Shown: positions 49,656 to 58,830 of the stretch, in pieces
Position numbering within the stretch: position 1 is the first letter of the stretch
How the letters are laid out: each line of letters opens with the position of its first letter
Source of the DNA: JAJXWB01 sp965246795
GTDB taxonomy: Bacteria; Pseudomonadota; Alphaproteobacteria; Rhizobiales; Beijerinckiaceae
Direction of reading: 5' to 3'
NCBI GenBank assembly: GCA_965246795.1
Contig: CBDFFN010000006.1
Location: forward strand, 62,001-126,000
DNA length: 64,000 nucleotides
Notes under the pieces: generated by a model
Seen by the model: the letters and a program-made list of their open reading frames with translations, nothing else
Told to the model about the DNA's origin: nothing
Databases searched by the model: none
Position numbers and translations under genes: made by a program

Positions 49656-50222
49656 CTAAGTGCGACTTACTGCAAATTGTAGAATCTTTGCGGCTGCCTG
49701 ACCGAAGGCCGCGTCGAGCGCCGCGGTAATCTCCGCCGCGCCGTTCGCCGGGGCAGGCGCACGGCCGGACGCGATCGTACCTTGCACCGTCTTGCCCGTC
49801 TTCGATGTGAGCAATCGCACACCGATCTCGACGACCGCCTCGCCGGCTGCGCTGTCGATATCGAAGCGGCGTATCTCCAGCGACAGGATGTAATCCGCGG
49901 CCATGCCTGTCTCGGCAACCGCCTGGAACAGGCGCGCGTTCTCGAAGCTTTGGATGACGCGACGCTGCACGAGTTGCGTGAGCTGGTCGGCCCATTGCGC
50001 GCCGGAGAGATAGGCGTAGTCGGAACCGGGTCTGCGGATCGCGATACGGTTCGACGCGATGATCTCGGGCGCGCTCGGCTCTTCGACGGAAATCACGGCC
50101 TTGCGCGCCTGCACCGTCGTTGTCGGCGGCACCGCGCTTAGATCGTAATTCTCGAGCGCTCCGCCGGCGCAACCCGCAAGCAGCACGGGCAGGGCGATGG
50201 CGAAGACTGCACGCCGGCGCAT
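49656..50222 (-). CDS. Mla/Pqi-associated outer-membrane lipoprotein (PqiC-like)
   Basis: 188 residues from ATG 50222. The N-terminus is a lipoprotein signal with lipobox 'LAGC' (Cys17), cleaved and acylated there. The mature part matches the ABC-type transport auxiliary component (PqiC/DUF330-like): 'NRIAIRRPGSDYAYLSGAQWAD' in parts, 'VIQSFENARLFQAV' and 'LEIRRFDID'. In related operons it holds the MCE complex to the outer membrane. It is the last gene of the Mla-type operon, after mlaD. Confidence 0.85.
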   Translation of the reverse strand: MRRRAVFAIALPVLLAGCAGGALENYDLSAVPPTTTVQARKAVISVEEPSAPEIIASNRIAIRRPGSDYAYLSGAQWADQLTQLVQRRVIQSFENARLFQAVAETGMAADYILSLEIRRFDIDSAAGEAVVEIGVRLLTSKTGKTVQGTIASGRAPAPANGAAEITAALDAAFGQAAAKILQFAVSRT

Positions 50223-50356
50223 ACCGCGCGGCGATCTGGTCTTGCCGATTTCCCTCACGCAAAACTCCACACGCACGTCACGCGAATACGAACGCACACA
50301 AATCGGCCGCGGGACTTAACGCATTGTTGCCCAAGCCACCGTCAGGGCCGGCATGG

Positions 50357-51304
50357 TTAACGGGTCGAGGAGACTTCCGGCACTTTCGACTTCGCGCCCC
50401 ACAGAAGCTGGCTGGGGTTTGCTTCAAGCGAGCGTACAGCGCGTGAAATGTCGTCGAGCGTGCGGCGCCCATCGGTTGCCAAAGCCTCGTACTGGCGCAG
50501 GCCCGGCCCGGAGAACTTGTTGAGGTTCGCGAGCAGTTCCTTCGAGCGCGCGTCGAGATTGTCCGCGAGCTTGCGGATCGATTTTGCGGCGTCGCCGATG
50601 TCGACGAACATGCTCTTCGTCTCGCCATTGCCGCCGCTTCCGACGATGCCATTCACGCTATCAAGAACCGGCGCGAGCTTTGCGGAGGCGATCTGCACGT
50701 TGTCGATGATCGACCGCAGTTTTGCCTGATCGACCGCGCCCGCGAGCGCTTCGGCAAAGGCGTTCACGTTGCGAAGTGCCGAGCCGACGGTGCCGGCGTT
50801 TTCGTCGACGACTTTGTTCAGCTTGGTGATCATCTCGTCCGCGTTGCCGGCGATGCGCTGCGCGGTCTGAATGAGATCCTGAAACTGCGAATTTTCGGCA
50901 TGCAGGATCGGCAGCGGCTTGTCGTCCTCAGGCAGCAATTGTGCTGCCTCGGGGCTGCCGCCGGAGAGTGCGACCGACGCGACGCCGGTCAGGCCAGTGA
51001 ATTCGAGCCGCACCTTCGTGTCTGTCTTGATCGGCGTCGTCCGATCGACCTCGAGGCGTGCGAGAACCTCACTCGGATTGTTCGGTGCGAGCTGGATGCG
51101 CGACACGGCGCCGACACGCAGGCCGTTGAAGAGCACGGCGGCGCCATTCGAGAGGCCCGACACCGAGCCTTCGAACACGACCTCGTAGCTCTTGCGCGCG
51201 GCCGCTTTCGATGGTCCCGAGAACCACCACACGAAGCCAAAAGCCGCCGCCAGCACCGTGAGGGTGAAGCCGCCGACAAGCGCGTAACTGGCCCTGGTTT
51301 CCAT
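50357..51304 (-). CDS. mlaD: MlaD-family MCE-domain protein
   Basis: 315 residues: one N-terminal helix (about 7-30), an MCE domain at about 40-120 ('YEVVFEGSVSGLSNGAAVLFNGLRVGAV' in parts and 'IKTDTKVRLEFTGLTGVASV' in parts), then a long helical tail with 'NVNAFAEALA' repeats. It is the substrate-binding ring of the Mla lipid transporter in the periplasm. The tail is longer than in E. coli MlaD, as is usual in alphaproteobacteria. It follows mlaF by about 50 bases. Confidence 0.92.
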   Translation of the reverse strand: METRASYALVGGFTLTVLAAAFGFVWWFSGPSKAAARKSYEVVFEGSVSGLSNGAAVLFNGLRVGAVSRIQLAPNNPSEVLARLEVDRTTPIKTDTKVRLEFTGLTGVASVALSGGSPEAAQLLPEDDKPLPILHAENSQFQDLIQTAQRIAGNADEMITKLNKVVDENAGTVGSALRNVNAFAEALAGAVDQAKLRSIIDNVQIASAKLAPVLDSVNGIVGSGGNGETKSMFVDIGDAAKSIRKLADNLDARSKELLANLNKFSGPGLRQYEALATDGRRTLDDISRAVRSLEANPSQLLWGAKSKVPEVSSTR

Positions 51305-51355
51305 CCGCTTTCCGTTCCCTCCGGCGGCTCTGCCGCCACTCGTCGTCCACTCCGA

Positions 51356-52165
51356 TCAGGAGCCGGCCAGTGCCGTGATCTGTCGTGCCCGTTTGCCGTG
51401 AAAGTAGGACACGAGCCACGGGTGTTCGGATGCCATCATCGCCGCCATCGGTCCGGCGGCGATCACCTTCTTGTCGGCCAGCGCCGCGATGCGGTCGCAG
51501 ATCGCAAAAAGGCTGTCGAGATCGTGCGTGACCATGAAGACGGTGAGGCCCAACGTCTTCTGCAAGGTCGCGATGAGCTCGTCGAACTCCGCCGCGCCGA
51601 TCGGATCGAGCCCCGATGTCGGCTCATCCAGAAAGACGAGATCAGGGTCGAGCGCGAGTGCTCGGGCGAGCGCCGCACGCTTGATCATTCCGCCAGATAA
51701 TTCGGACGGAAATTTGTCCGCGGCGTCACGCGGCAGGCCCACAAGCTCGAGCTTGAGAAGCGCAAGCTCGTCCATAAGCCGTTGCGAAAGCTTCAGGTGC
51801 TCGCGCATCGGCACCTGAACGTTCTGCTTCACGGTGAGGCCCGAGAAGAGCGCCCCCATCTGGAACATGACGCCGTAGCGGCGTTCTAGCGCTCGGCGGC
51901 CTTCGAGCCCGATGGCGTCGATATTCTTGCCAAAGACTTCGATCGTGCCGGCGCGTTTTGGCACGAGGCCGAGGATCACGCGGGTCAGCACCGACTTGCC
52001 CTTGCCCGAGCCGCCGACGAAGCCCAGCACTTCGCCGCGAACCACATCGAGATCGAGGCCATCCATGATGACCTTCTCGCCGAAGCCGACATTCAGACCG
52101 CGGACGCGAATGGCGACGTCGCGCGGGGCGGCCGCCGGGGCGGGCGAGGAAAAGGCGAGAGACAT
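51356..52165 (-). CDS. mlaF: Mla lipid transporter ATPase
   Basis: 269 residues. Walker A is 'GGSGKGKS' (Lys in place of the common Ser/Thr between the Gly), the Q loop is in 'VMFQMGALF', the ABC signature is 'LSGGM' and Walker B is 'LVFLDEP' with 'TSGLD'. It energises lipid transport by MlaE. The start overlaps the end of mlaE (shared TGATG), so translation is coupled. The C-terminal tail 'HPWLVSYFHG' matches MlaF proteins. Confidence 0.93.
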   Translation of the reverse strand: MSLAFSSPAPAAAPRDVAIRVRGLNVGFGEKVIMDGLDLDVVRGEVLGFVGGSGKGKSVLTRVILGLVPKRAGTIEVFGKNIDAIGLEGRRALERRYGVMFQMGALFSGLTVKQNVQVPMREHLKLSQRLMDELALLKLELVGLPRDAADKFPSELSGGMIKRAALARALALDPDLVFLDEPTSGLDPIGAAEFDELIATLQKTLGLTVFMVTHDLDSLFAICDRIAALADKKVIAAGPMAAMMASEHPWLVSYFHGKRARQITALAGS

Positions 52166-53298
52166 CAGTATTTGATCGCAGCAAAGAACATGGCGAAGAG
52201 GCCGTCGACGACGATCACCATGAAGATGCCTTTGACGACCGACGACGTGACCTGTCGACCGAGCGATTCCGCCGAGCCCTGCACCTTCAAGCCTTCGAGC
52301 GTGCCGATGAGGGCGATGACCAGCGCCATGAAGGGCGCCTTGATGAGCCCGACGGCAAAGGTGTTGAAGCTGATCGCGAGCTGCAGGCGACCAAGGAACG
52401 CTTCCGGGCTCAGCCCCGCATAAATCCACGAAACGACGAGGCCGCCAAAAATCGCCGACATGTCGGCGATGAAGGTCAGCAAGGGCAGGGCGATGACCAG
52501 CGCCAGCACGCGCGGCGTGACGAGCACGTCGATCGGCGACAGGCCCATGACCTTCAGCGCATCGATCTCCTCGCGCATCTTCATGGAGCCGATCTCGGCC
52601 GTGATGGCGGAGCCGGAGCGACCCGCAACCATGATCGAGGTGAGCAGCACCCCCAATTCGCGCAGGATCAGGATGCCGATGAGATCGACGGCAAAGGTCT
52701 CGGCGCCAAAAGTTCGGAGCTGAAAGATGCCCTGCTGCGCGACGATGCAGCCGACGAGGAAGTTGATGAGGGCGATGATCGGGACCGACCGCAGCCCGAA
52801 TGCTTCGAGATGATAGACGAGCGACGTGCCCCGGAATTTGCGCGGCGACGCGATGGCCCGGCCGACGGAGACGATCGTCTCGCCGAGAAAGCCCGTGCCC
52901 TCGTAGAAATCGCGGCCGAAGCCGACGACAGTTCCGCCAAGATTGGCAAGACCGTCGACGATGAAATTGCCCTTGCGCTTGGGCGGCGCCTCGAAGCTGC
53001 GGAACTTAGCTTCCTCGAAGAGGATCGCATATTCCGGACGAACGCGTTCGAAGCGGCTCGTGACGCCGGCGGCTTCAAGCGACACGCGGGTGCGGTCGAT
53101 GAGCCAGGCGCCGGCCGTGTCCATGCGCTCGACGCCTGCGAGATCGAGCACCGCGAGCTTGGCGCCCTTGGCGGCGACGGTCAGCTTGGCAGCGGCGTCC
53201 TCGATGGCGCGCGAAGCTTCGAGCGTCCACACGCCGCCGAGCGTCAGCCGCACGGCGTTACCGCCTGACTCGACAGAGAAAACGGGTTGTTGGGACAT
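52165..53298 (-). CDS. mlaE: MlaE-family permease with N-terminal STAS domain
   Basis: 377 residues. Residues 1-95 resemble a STAS domain ('LAVLDLAGVERMDTAGAWLI'), as in the rhizobial long MlaE form. The permease part (130-377) has five helices and the family motif 'VAGRSGSAITAEIGSMKMREEIDALKVMG' read in parts. It is the inner-membrane channel for lipid. First gene of the operon mlaE-mlaF-mlaD-lipoprotein. MlaB function is probably supplied by the fused STAS part. Confidence 0.93.
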   Translation of the reverse strand: MSQQPVFSVESGGNAVRLTLGGVWTLEASRAIEDAAAKLTVAAKGAKLAVLDLAGVERMDTAGAWLIDRTRVSLEAAGVTSRFERVRPEYAILFEEAKFRSFEAPPKRKGNFIVDGLANLGGTVVGFGRDFYEGTGFLGETIVSVGRAIASPRKFRGTSLVYHLEAFGLRSVPIIALINFLVGCIVAQQGIFQLRTFGAETFAVDLIGILILRELGVLLTSIMVAGRSGSAITAEIGSMKMREEIDALKVMGLSPIDVLVTPRVLALVIALPLLTFIADMSAIFGGLVVSWIYAGLSPEAFLGRLQLAISFNTFAVGLIKAPFMALVIALIGTLEGLKVQGSAESLGRQVTSSVVKGIFMVIVVDGLFAMFFAAIKY

Positions 53299-53419
53299 CG
53301 ACCTCACGCGCGGCCCGGCCGCGCTCCGGACCCGTTTATGGTTATCGCACGATTAAGGCTTTTTGGGCGTGTCGGCAGCGGTCATGGTTAACCCGTGACA
53401 CGCGCGCTACACCCTGCGC

Positions 53420-54403
53420 ATGACCCGAACACTTACCCTAGCTGTCGAACGATTCCCGATCGCCGGGACCTTCGTGATCGCGCGCGGCGCGAAGACCGAA
53501 GCGGTTGTCGTGACTGCGACCATCTCGGACGGTGCGCATGTGGGCCGCGGAGAGTGCGTGCCTTACGCGCGCTACGGGGAAAGCGTCGAAAGCGTCGTGG
53601 CGGCGATCCAGTCGGGCGCTGGTGCGATCGAGACGGGGACGGACCGGGCAGAGCTCCAGACACTGCTTCCGGCTGGCGCGGCGCGCAATGCGCTCGACTG
53701 CGCGCTGTGGGACCTCGAAGCAAAGCAAGCCGGCATGCCGGTCTATCGGCTCGCCGGGCTCGACCGCCTGACGCCGGCGACGACCTGCTTCACGTTGTCG
53801 GTCGGTACGCCGGAGTCGATGCGGACCGCCGCCCGCGCTGCTGCGGATCGACCCATCCTGAAGATCAAGCTCGCGGGCGATGGTGACTCTGAGCGATTGG
53901 CCGCCGTTCGCGAAGGCGCGCCCGAAAGTGATCTCATCGTCGATGCGAACGAAGCTTGGCAAGCGACGGAAATCGAAGGTAATTTCGATCTTTGTGCGAA
54001 GTATCGCGTGAGCCTCATCGAGCAGCCGTTGCCGGCCGGACATGACGTCCTTCTTGCGTCAGTCACCCGCCCGGTGCCGGTCTGTGCCGACGAAAGCGTG
54101 CACACCGCGCACGACCTTGCGGCGCTCGCCGACCGCTACGATGCCGTCAACATCAAGCTCGACAAGGCCGGCGGCCTGACCGAGGCGCTGGCTATGGCGG
54201 ACGTCGCGCAGAAGCACGGCCTTGCCATCATGATCGGCTGCATGGTCGGCACATCGCTCGCGATGGCGCCGGCCCTGCTGCTTGCAGGCCGTGCGCGGTT
54301 CGTCGACCTTGATGGCCCGCTCCTGCTGGCCCGCGACCGCGAGCCGGGCCTGCGATACGAGGGTTCGGTCGTCTATCCGCCTGAACCAGCACTCTGGGGC
54401 TGA
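53420..54403 (+). CDS. L-Ala-D/L-Glu dipeptide epimerase
   Basis: 327 residues of the enolase-superfamily MLE subgroup. Catalytic and metal residues are in 'ILKIKLAGD' (KxK), 'LIVDANEAW', 'LIEQPL', 'CADESVH', 'NIKLDKAGG' and the terminal 'FVDLDGPLLL'. It converts L-Ala-D-Glu from peptidoglycan turnover to L-Ala-L-Glu, as in E. coli YcjG. That ties it functionally to anmK in the same window. Divergent from mlaE. Confidence 0.9.
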   Translation: MTRTLTLAVERFPIAGTFVIARGAKTEAVVVTATISDGAHVGRGECVPYARYGESVESVVAAIQSGAGAIETGTDRAELQTLLPAGAARNALDCALWDLEAKQAGMPVYRLAGLDRLTPATTCFTLSVGTPESMRTAARAAADRPILKIKLAGDGDSERLAAVREGAPESDLIVDANEAWQATEIEGNFDLCAKYRVSLIEQPLPAGHDVLLASVTRPVPVCADESVHTAHDLAALADRYDAVNIKLDKAGGLTEALAMADVAQKHGLAIMIGCMVGTSLAMAPALLLAGRARFVDLDGPLLLARDREPGLRYEGSVVYPPEPALWG

Positions 54404-54486
54404 GCGCCCGTCGCGCAAAAGTTGTCAGACTTTTGCGGAGAGGACATGCGCAACTGAGTTTGCGCGTTTCCTTCTCGATCTCGTGC

Positions 54487-55693
54487 TTACACGCGATCGG
54501 GAAGCGCGCCGGCATTCGCGAGCCACGCGAAGACTGCCGCCACCAGCCCAACGACGGCCAGTGCCGCCACGAAGAGATAGGCCTGGGCGCCGTGGTCCGA
54601 CCAGAGCGGGCCGCTGATGATCGTCACGGCGGCGATGGTCAGAGCGTTTGCGGCGGAGACCCAGCCTTGCACCTGCGCGCGCCGCGCCTCGCCCGCGAGA
54701 TGCGAGATGGCGACAACCGCACCGAGATAGGTGGCAGCAAAACTGCCGGCATGGGAGAAGCTGCGCGAAGAGGAGCCAGCCCGGCCCAGGGTCTGCCGCC
54801 ATCACGGACCAGCGCACGACGGCGGTCAGGCTGCCCGCAACAAGGAAGGGATAGGAGAGGCTACGTCCGCGTGCGAGCCGGTTGGCGAAAACGAACAGCC
54901 CCACCTCGGTCGCGACGCCGCTGGCCCAGAAAAGCCCGATCGCGCTGTCGCCATAGCCGTTGGCGCGCCAGCCTATCGAGCCAAAGGCGTAGATCATGCC
55001 GTGGCTGGCCTGAATGGCGGAGCTCGCGACGATCACCGCCAGGATCAGGCCGCGGTTGGCGAGGGGCGCGCGGGGTACTGACAAGCCGCCGTCGCCGGCG
55101 GCAGCAGTCTCGCGCGGCAGGAGTACGCGGATCGCAATCACGGCGACGAGCGACGCGCCCGCAATCATCCAGATGATAGCCGCCGTGGGGGTCACCGCCG
55201 CGACCGCGCCGCCCGCGAGCATCAATAGAAGCACAGAGATCGAGCCGACGCCCCGCACGCGACCGTAGTCGAGCGGTGTTTCCCGCGCGACGGCGCGACG
55301 GCGGGCCTCGCGCAGGACGATCGAGTCGAGCAGCGGCACCATCGGTCCCTGACCGGCGGTGGCGATCAGTGACAGGACGAAAATCCAGGAAATGCCAAAC
55401 GCAAGACCGCTGAGCCCTTGTGCGATTGCCGTCAGGATCGCGCAGGCGAAGAGCACGATGACTGCATCGCCCTTGCGGTCGGCGAGCGGCGGGATCGTGA
55501 GGTTGGCGACGAAGCGCACAAGAGGCGCGATGCCAAGCAGAAGCGCGATCTCATTGGCAGAGAAGCCGCTGCCCGCGAGCCAGAGCGGAAAGAACGGCAT
55601 CTGCACGCCGATCGGCGCAAAGACGAAAAAGGCGCAGGCTCCGAGCTGTCGCGCGTCGAGGGGCCGCGCGGCGGCCGGTGCCACCCCTAGCAA
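54487..55693 (-). pseudogene. MFS transporter (LacY/HcaT-like) with a one-base frameshift
   Basis: The first 310 or so residues form about ten helices of an MFS_1-like 12-helix carrier ('PFFPLWLAGSGFSANEIALLLG' read in parts). After 'WLLFAQLL' the frame turns to Arg/Cys-rich nonsense. Removing one G from GGG at 54753-54755 (+ strand) restores 'HAGSFAATYLGAVVAISHLAG' in parts and two further helices, ending at 54487 after about 401 residues. So the gene is either a recent pseudogene or carries a sequencing error. Start TTG 55693 or GTG 55684. Its 5' end lies five bases after moaA. Confidence 0.8.
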
Positions 55694-55698
55694 ATCGC

Positions 55699-56730
55699 TT
55701 AGCCGCCCGTGACGCTCATGTGGCGACCGACCGCCGGCTGGCGGGTTGCCCGGTCGATGACGAAGTCATGGCCCTTAGGCTTCCGCGCGATGGCCTCCGT
55801 GATCGCATGATCGAGCGCTTCGTTGCTCTCGGAGGCGCGAAGCGGCGTGCGCAGATCGGCGGCATCTTCCTGGCCGAGGCACATGTAAAGCGTGCCGGTG
55901 CAGGTGACGCGGACGCGATTGCAGCTCTCGCAGAAATTGTGGGTGAGTGGCGTGATGAAGCCGACCCGGCCGCCGGTCTCGGCGACGGTGTAGTAGCGAG
56001 CCGGGCCGCCGGAGCAGTGCAGGGTGGGATCAAGCGTCCAGCGCGTGCGCAGCGCGTCGCGCACTTCGGTCAGGGGCCAGTACTGGTCGACGCGATTCTC
56101 GCCGATCTCGCCGAGCGGCATGACCTCGATGAAAGTGATCTCCATGCCGCGCCCATGCGCGAAGGCAACGAGATCGAAGACTTCGGCGTCGTTGACGCCT
56201 TTTAGCGCGACGACATTGAGCTTTACCGCGAGGTTGTTCGCCTGCGCGGCGTCGATGCCCTTGAGCACGGTCGCGAGATCGCCTCGGCGCGTGATGGCGC
56301 GGAATTTCTCGGGGTTCAGAGTGTCGATCGAGACGTTCACGCGGCGCACGCCACAGGCCGCCAATTCCGCCGCGTGTTGCGCAAGCCGCGAGCCATTGGT
56401 GGTCAGCGTCAGTTCGCGCAGTTGTCCGCTGTCGAGATGGCGCGAGAGGCTGCGGAACAATTGCATGATGTCGCGCCGCACCAGCGGCTCGCCGCCGGTG
56501 ATCCGTAGTTTGCGCGTGCCCCGCGCGACAAAGGCGGAGCACAGCCTGTCGAGCTCCTCAAGCGTCAGCAGGTCGCGTCGCGGCAGGAACGCCATATCTT
56601 CCGACATGCAATAGACGCAACGGAAGTCGCAGCGATCCGTAACCGACACGCGTAGATAATCTATCGCGCGACCGAAGGGGTCGACGAGCGTGGGCGTGGC
56701 CGGAGCGAGAGGAAAGACGTTAGCGTTCAT
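55699..56730 (-). CDS. moaA: GTP 3',8-cyclase (molybdopterin synthesis)
   Basis: 343 residues from ATG 56730. The radical SAM cluster is 'CDFRCVYC' (CxxxCxxC) with 'MSEDMAF' following, the second 4Fe-4S cluster is in 'CESCNRVRVTCTG' plus a later Cys, and the essential C-terminal Gly-Gly is present. It forms the first intermediate of the molybdenum cofactor. Conserved 'TGGEPLVRRD' and 'VSIDTL' motifs are intact. MoaC is not adjacent. The MFS gene follows on the same strand. Confidence 0.95.
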   Translation of the reverse strand: MNANVFPLAPATPTLVDPFGRAIDYLRVSVTDRCDFRCVYCMSEDMAFLPRRDLLTLEELDRLCSAFVARGTRKLRITGGEPLVRRDIMQLFRSLSRHLDSGQLRELTLTTNGSRLAQHAAELAACGVRRVNVSIDTLNPEKFRAITRRGDLATVLKGIDAAQANNLAVKLNVVALKGVNDAEVFDLVAFAHGRGMEITFIEVMPLGEIGENRVDQYWPLTEVRDALRTRWTLDPTLHCSGGPARYYTVAETGGRVGFITPLTHNFCESCNRVRVTCTGTLYMCLGQEDAADLRTPLRASESNEALDHAITEAIARKPKGHDFVIDRATRQPAVGRHMSVTGG

Positions 56731-56781
56731 GGATGTGCCAGAAACATATAGGCACATCGGGCCGGAGCCGGAAGTGATTCC

Positions 56782-57153
56782 ATGACGATGAGTGGTGGCG
56801 ACATCTGGCCGACGGAGTTGCGTGTGCGCGATAGCGGCCGCACGCTGCACATTGCCTTCGACGATGGCCAAAGCTTCGATCTGCCGGCCGAGTATCTGCG
56901 GGTGATGAGCCCGAGCGCCGAAGTGCAGGGCCATGCGCCGGGTGAGCGCAAGACCGTGCCGGGCAAGCGGGACGTCGCCATCAGGGACGCCGTGCCGACT
57001 GGCAATTATGCCGTCCGCCTCGTTTTCAGTGATGGCCACTCGACAGGGATTTTCACCTGGAGCCATCTCGCGACACTCGGCGTCGAACACCAGACGCGCT
57101 GGAACGGCTATCTCTCCGAGCTCGCGACAAAAGGGCTGCACCGGGACGCTTAA
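56782..57153 (+). CDS. DUF971-domain protein
   Basis: 123 residues forming one DUF971 (GBBH-like N-terminal) domain: 'WPTELRVRDSGRTLHIAFDDG', read in parts, 'LPAEYLRVMSPSAEVQGH', 'NYAVRLVFSDGHSTGIFTW' and 'LATLG'. The fold is found in iron-sulfur-related proteins and at the start of gamma-butyrobetaine hydroxylase. A role in iron-sulfur handling is possible beside moaA, an iron-sulfur enzyme; the context is suggestive only. Divergent from moaA. Confidence 0.88.
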   Translation: MTMSGGDIWPTELRVRDSGRTLHIAFDDGQSFDLPAEYLRVMSPSAEVQGHAPGERKTVPGKRDVAIRDAVPTGNYAVRLVFSDGHSTGIFTWSHLATLGVEHQTRWNGYLSELATKGLHRDA

Positions 57154-57264
57154 CGTCGGCGGAATAGTCGGCCGGGTCGTTCGTCACTGCTTTCTGGTTG
57201 TCCGAAAGGCGCAGAGGCGCGTCGGAATCGCCATGCTACCGTCGGCGTCTTTGAGGGAGGAATT

Positions 57265-57930
57265 ATGAAATTTACATCAGCAATTCTCGGTGCGGGAATT
57301 CTTGCGCTCGGCGCTTCCGCCGCCGTCGCGCAGCAGACTCCACCGCAATTCCCGGACATGACCTTCTTCATCAGCAGTAAGAGTGGGCCGGACGGCGCCA
57401 ATTTTGGTGGCCTTGACGGGGCCGACAAGCATTGTCAGACGCTCGCCGCGACGGCGGGAGCAGGCGCGAAAACCTGGCATGCCTATCTGTCGACGCAAGC
57501 GGCCGCCGGTGCGACGGCTGTCAACGCACGTGACCGCATCGGCAAGGGACCGTGGCAGAACGCCAAGGGCGTCGTCATCGCCGCGAACGTCGACGAATTG
57601 CACGGCACGAACAAGATCAGCGCAGAAACGGGCGTTTCGGAAAACGGCCGTCTGATCCCCGGCCGCGTCTTCACGGTGAACCAGCACGATATCCTCACGG
57701 GCTCGCAGCCCGATGGTCGGGCGTTTGCAGCGGGTGACGACAAGACGTGCGGCAACTGGACGAAGAACGGTGAAGGCATCGCGATCGTCGGTCACAATGA
57801 TCGCATGGGCTTGCGCGACGACGAGCCGTCGAAATCCTGGAACTCTTCGCATCCGAGCCGCGGCTGCAGCGGGCCGCAACTCGTCACAACCGGCGGCGCG
57901 GGCCTGCTTTACTGTTTCGCGGCGAACTGA
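57265..57930 (+). CDS. Secreted lectin/endostatin-fold protein
   Basis: 221 residues with a signal peptide ('AILGAGILALGASAAVA'). The mature domain has a 'FFISSKSGPDGANFGGLDGADKHCQTLA' opening read in parts, 'WHAYLSTQ', 'NARDRIGKGPWQNAKGVVIA' in parts and 'HPSRGCSGPQLVTTGGAGLLYCF' in parts. This is the pattern of C-type-lectin/endostatin-like secreted proteins of alphaproteobacteria. Four Cys may form two disulfides. Ligand unknown. GGAGG precedes the start. A terminator follows at 57950. Confidence 0.8.
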   Translation: MKFTSAILGAGILALGASAAVAQQTPPQFPDMTFFISSKSGPDGANFGGLDGADKHCQTLAATAGAGAKTWHAYLSTQAAAGATAVNARDRIGKGPWQNAKGVVIAANVDELHGTNKISAETGVSENGRLIPGRVFTVNQHDILTGSQPDGRAFAAGDDKTCGNWTKNGEGIAIVGHNDRMGLRDDEPSKSWNSSHPSRGCSGPQLVTTGGAGLLYCFAAN

Positions 57931-57949
57931 CCGCGACACCTCAGAAACG

Positions 57950-57980
57950 AAAAAGGCCGGTCGCGAGACTGGCCTTTTTT
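57950..57980. terminator. Bidirectional rho-independent terminator
   Basis: GGCC at 57955-57958 pairs with GGCC at 57971-57974, extended by C·G pairs (CGG with CT), preceded by A5 and followed by T6. It lies between the convergent lectin-like and L,D-transpeptidase genes and can serve both. Confidence 0.8.
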
Positions 57981-57995
57981 GTACGCTTGGTCGGA

Positions 57996-58670
57996 TCAGC
58001 GGAGGACGACGACTTTCGTGCCGACCCGGACGCGCTCGTAAAGATCGATCACGTCGTCGTTGACCATGCGAATGCAGCCGGACGAAACGGCCTGACCGAT
58101 TGTCTCCGGCTCGTTCGAGCCGTGGATGCGGTAGAGCGTGCCTCCGAGATACATGGCACGCGCGCCGAGCGGATTGTCGACGCCGCCCTTCATATGACGG
58201 GGCAGATCGGGACGACGCTTCAGCATCTGCGCAGGCGGCGTCCAGTCCGGCCACTCACGCTTCATGCCGACAGTCTTCGTGCCCGCCCATTCGAATCCGG
58301 GACGTCCGACGCCGACGCCGTACTTGACGGCCTGCCCACCGGGCAGAACGAAATAGAGGCGACGCTCGACAGTCGAGATCACGATCGTTCCGGGCGCGAA
58401 CTTCGTATCGAAATAAACGGTTTCGCGCGGGATCGCGACGGCGAGCGGACGGCCGTCTTCCCCGACAGCGCCGGGTGCCTGAACGAGCGGCTGATGCGTC
58501 AGCGGATCGTATTCGACGCGGCCTGCAGCGACTGCGAGAAAGCTCGACAGCGACGGTGCAGCGGTTGCGGCCGGCGGCGGCGGAGCGGGCTCCTGCTTCG
58601 GCGCGGCGAAAGCCACACCCGTCATGGCGGATGCGATAACGCCGGCGAAGACGGCGAGTTTGAGGTTCAT
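57996..58670 (-). CDS. L,D-transpeptidase (YkuD)
   Basis: 224 residues with a signal peptide (cleaved near residue 23) and a Pro-rich spacer. The YkuD domain has His183 in 'IHGSNEP' and nucleophile Cys199 in 'SSGCIRM'. 'YFDTKFAPGTIVISTVERRLYF' is read in parts. It forms 3-3 peptidoglycan cross-links or attaches proteins in the periplasm. It is a single gene ending at the bidirectional terminator. Confidence 0.92.
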   Translation of the reverse strand: MNLKLAVFAGVIASAMTGVAFAAPKQEPAPPPPAATAAPSLSSFLAVAAGRVEYDPLTHQPLVQAPGAVGEDGRPLAVAIPRETVYFDTKFAPGTIVISTVERRLYFVLPGGQAVKYGVGVGRPGFEWAGTKTVGMKREWPDWTPPAQMLKRRPDLPRHMKGGVDNPLGARAMYLGGTLYRIHGSNEPETIGQAVSSGCIRMVNDDVIDLYERVRVGTKVVVLR

Positions 58671-58746
58671 TCTATCCCTCTTGGATCAGCACGTTGCCCA
58701 CGACTCGTGGCGCAACGTAGTTAACCGACCATTGAGGATCGCCGGT

Positions 58747-58774
58747 GCGCATGCAACGAAAGACGTGCATGCGC
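58747..58774. repeat. Small inverted repeat between LDT and SDR genes
   Basis: GCGCATGC (58747-58754) and GCATGCGC (58767-58774) form a perfect 8-bp stem with a 12-base loop in the gap between two minus-strand genes. No T run follows. It may be a hairpin ending the SDR transcript or an operator. Confidence 0.35.
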
Positions 58775-58830
58775 GCAACGATGATCACCAGCCCGTTGCA
58801 AGAGGGACACAGCCGCCGCGGCGGCTGCCT

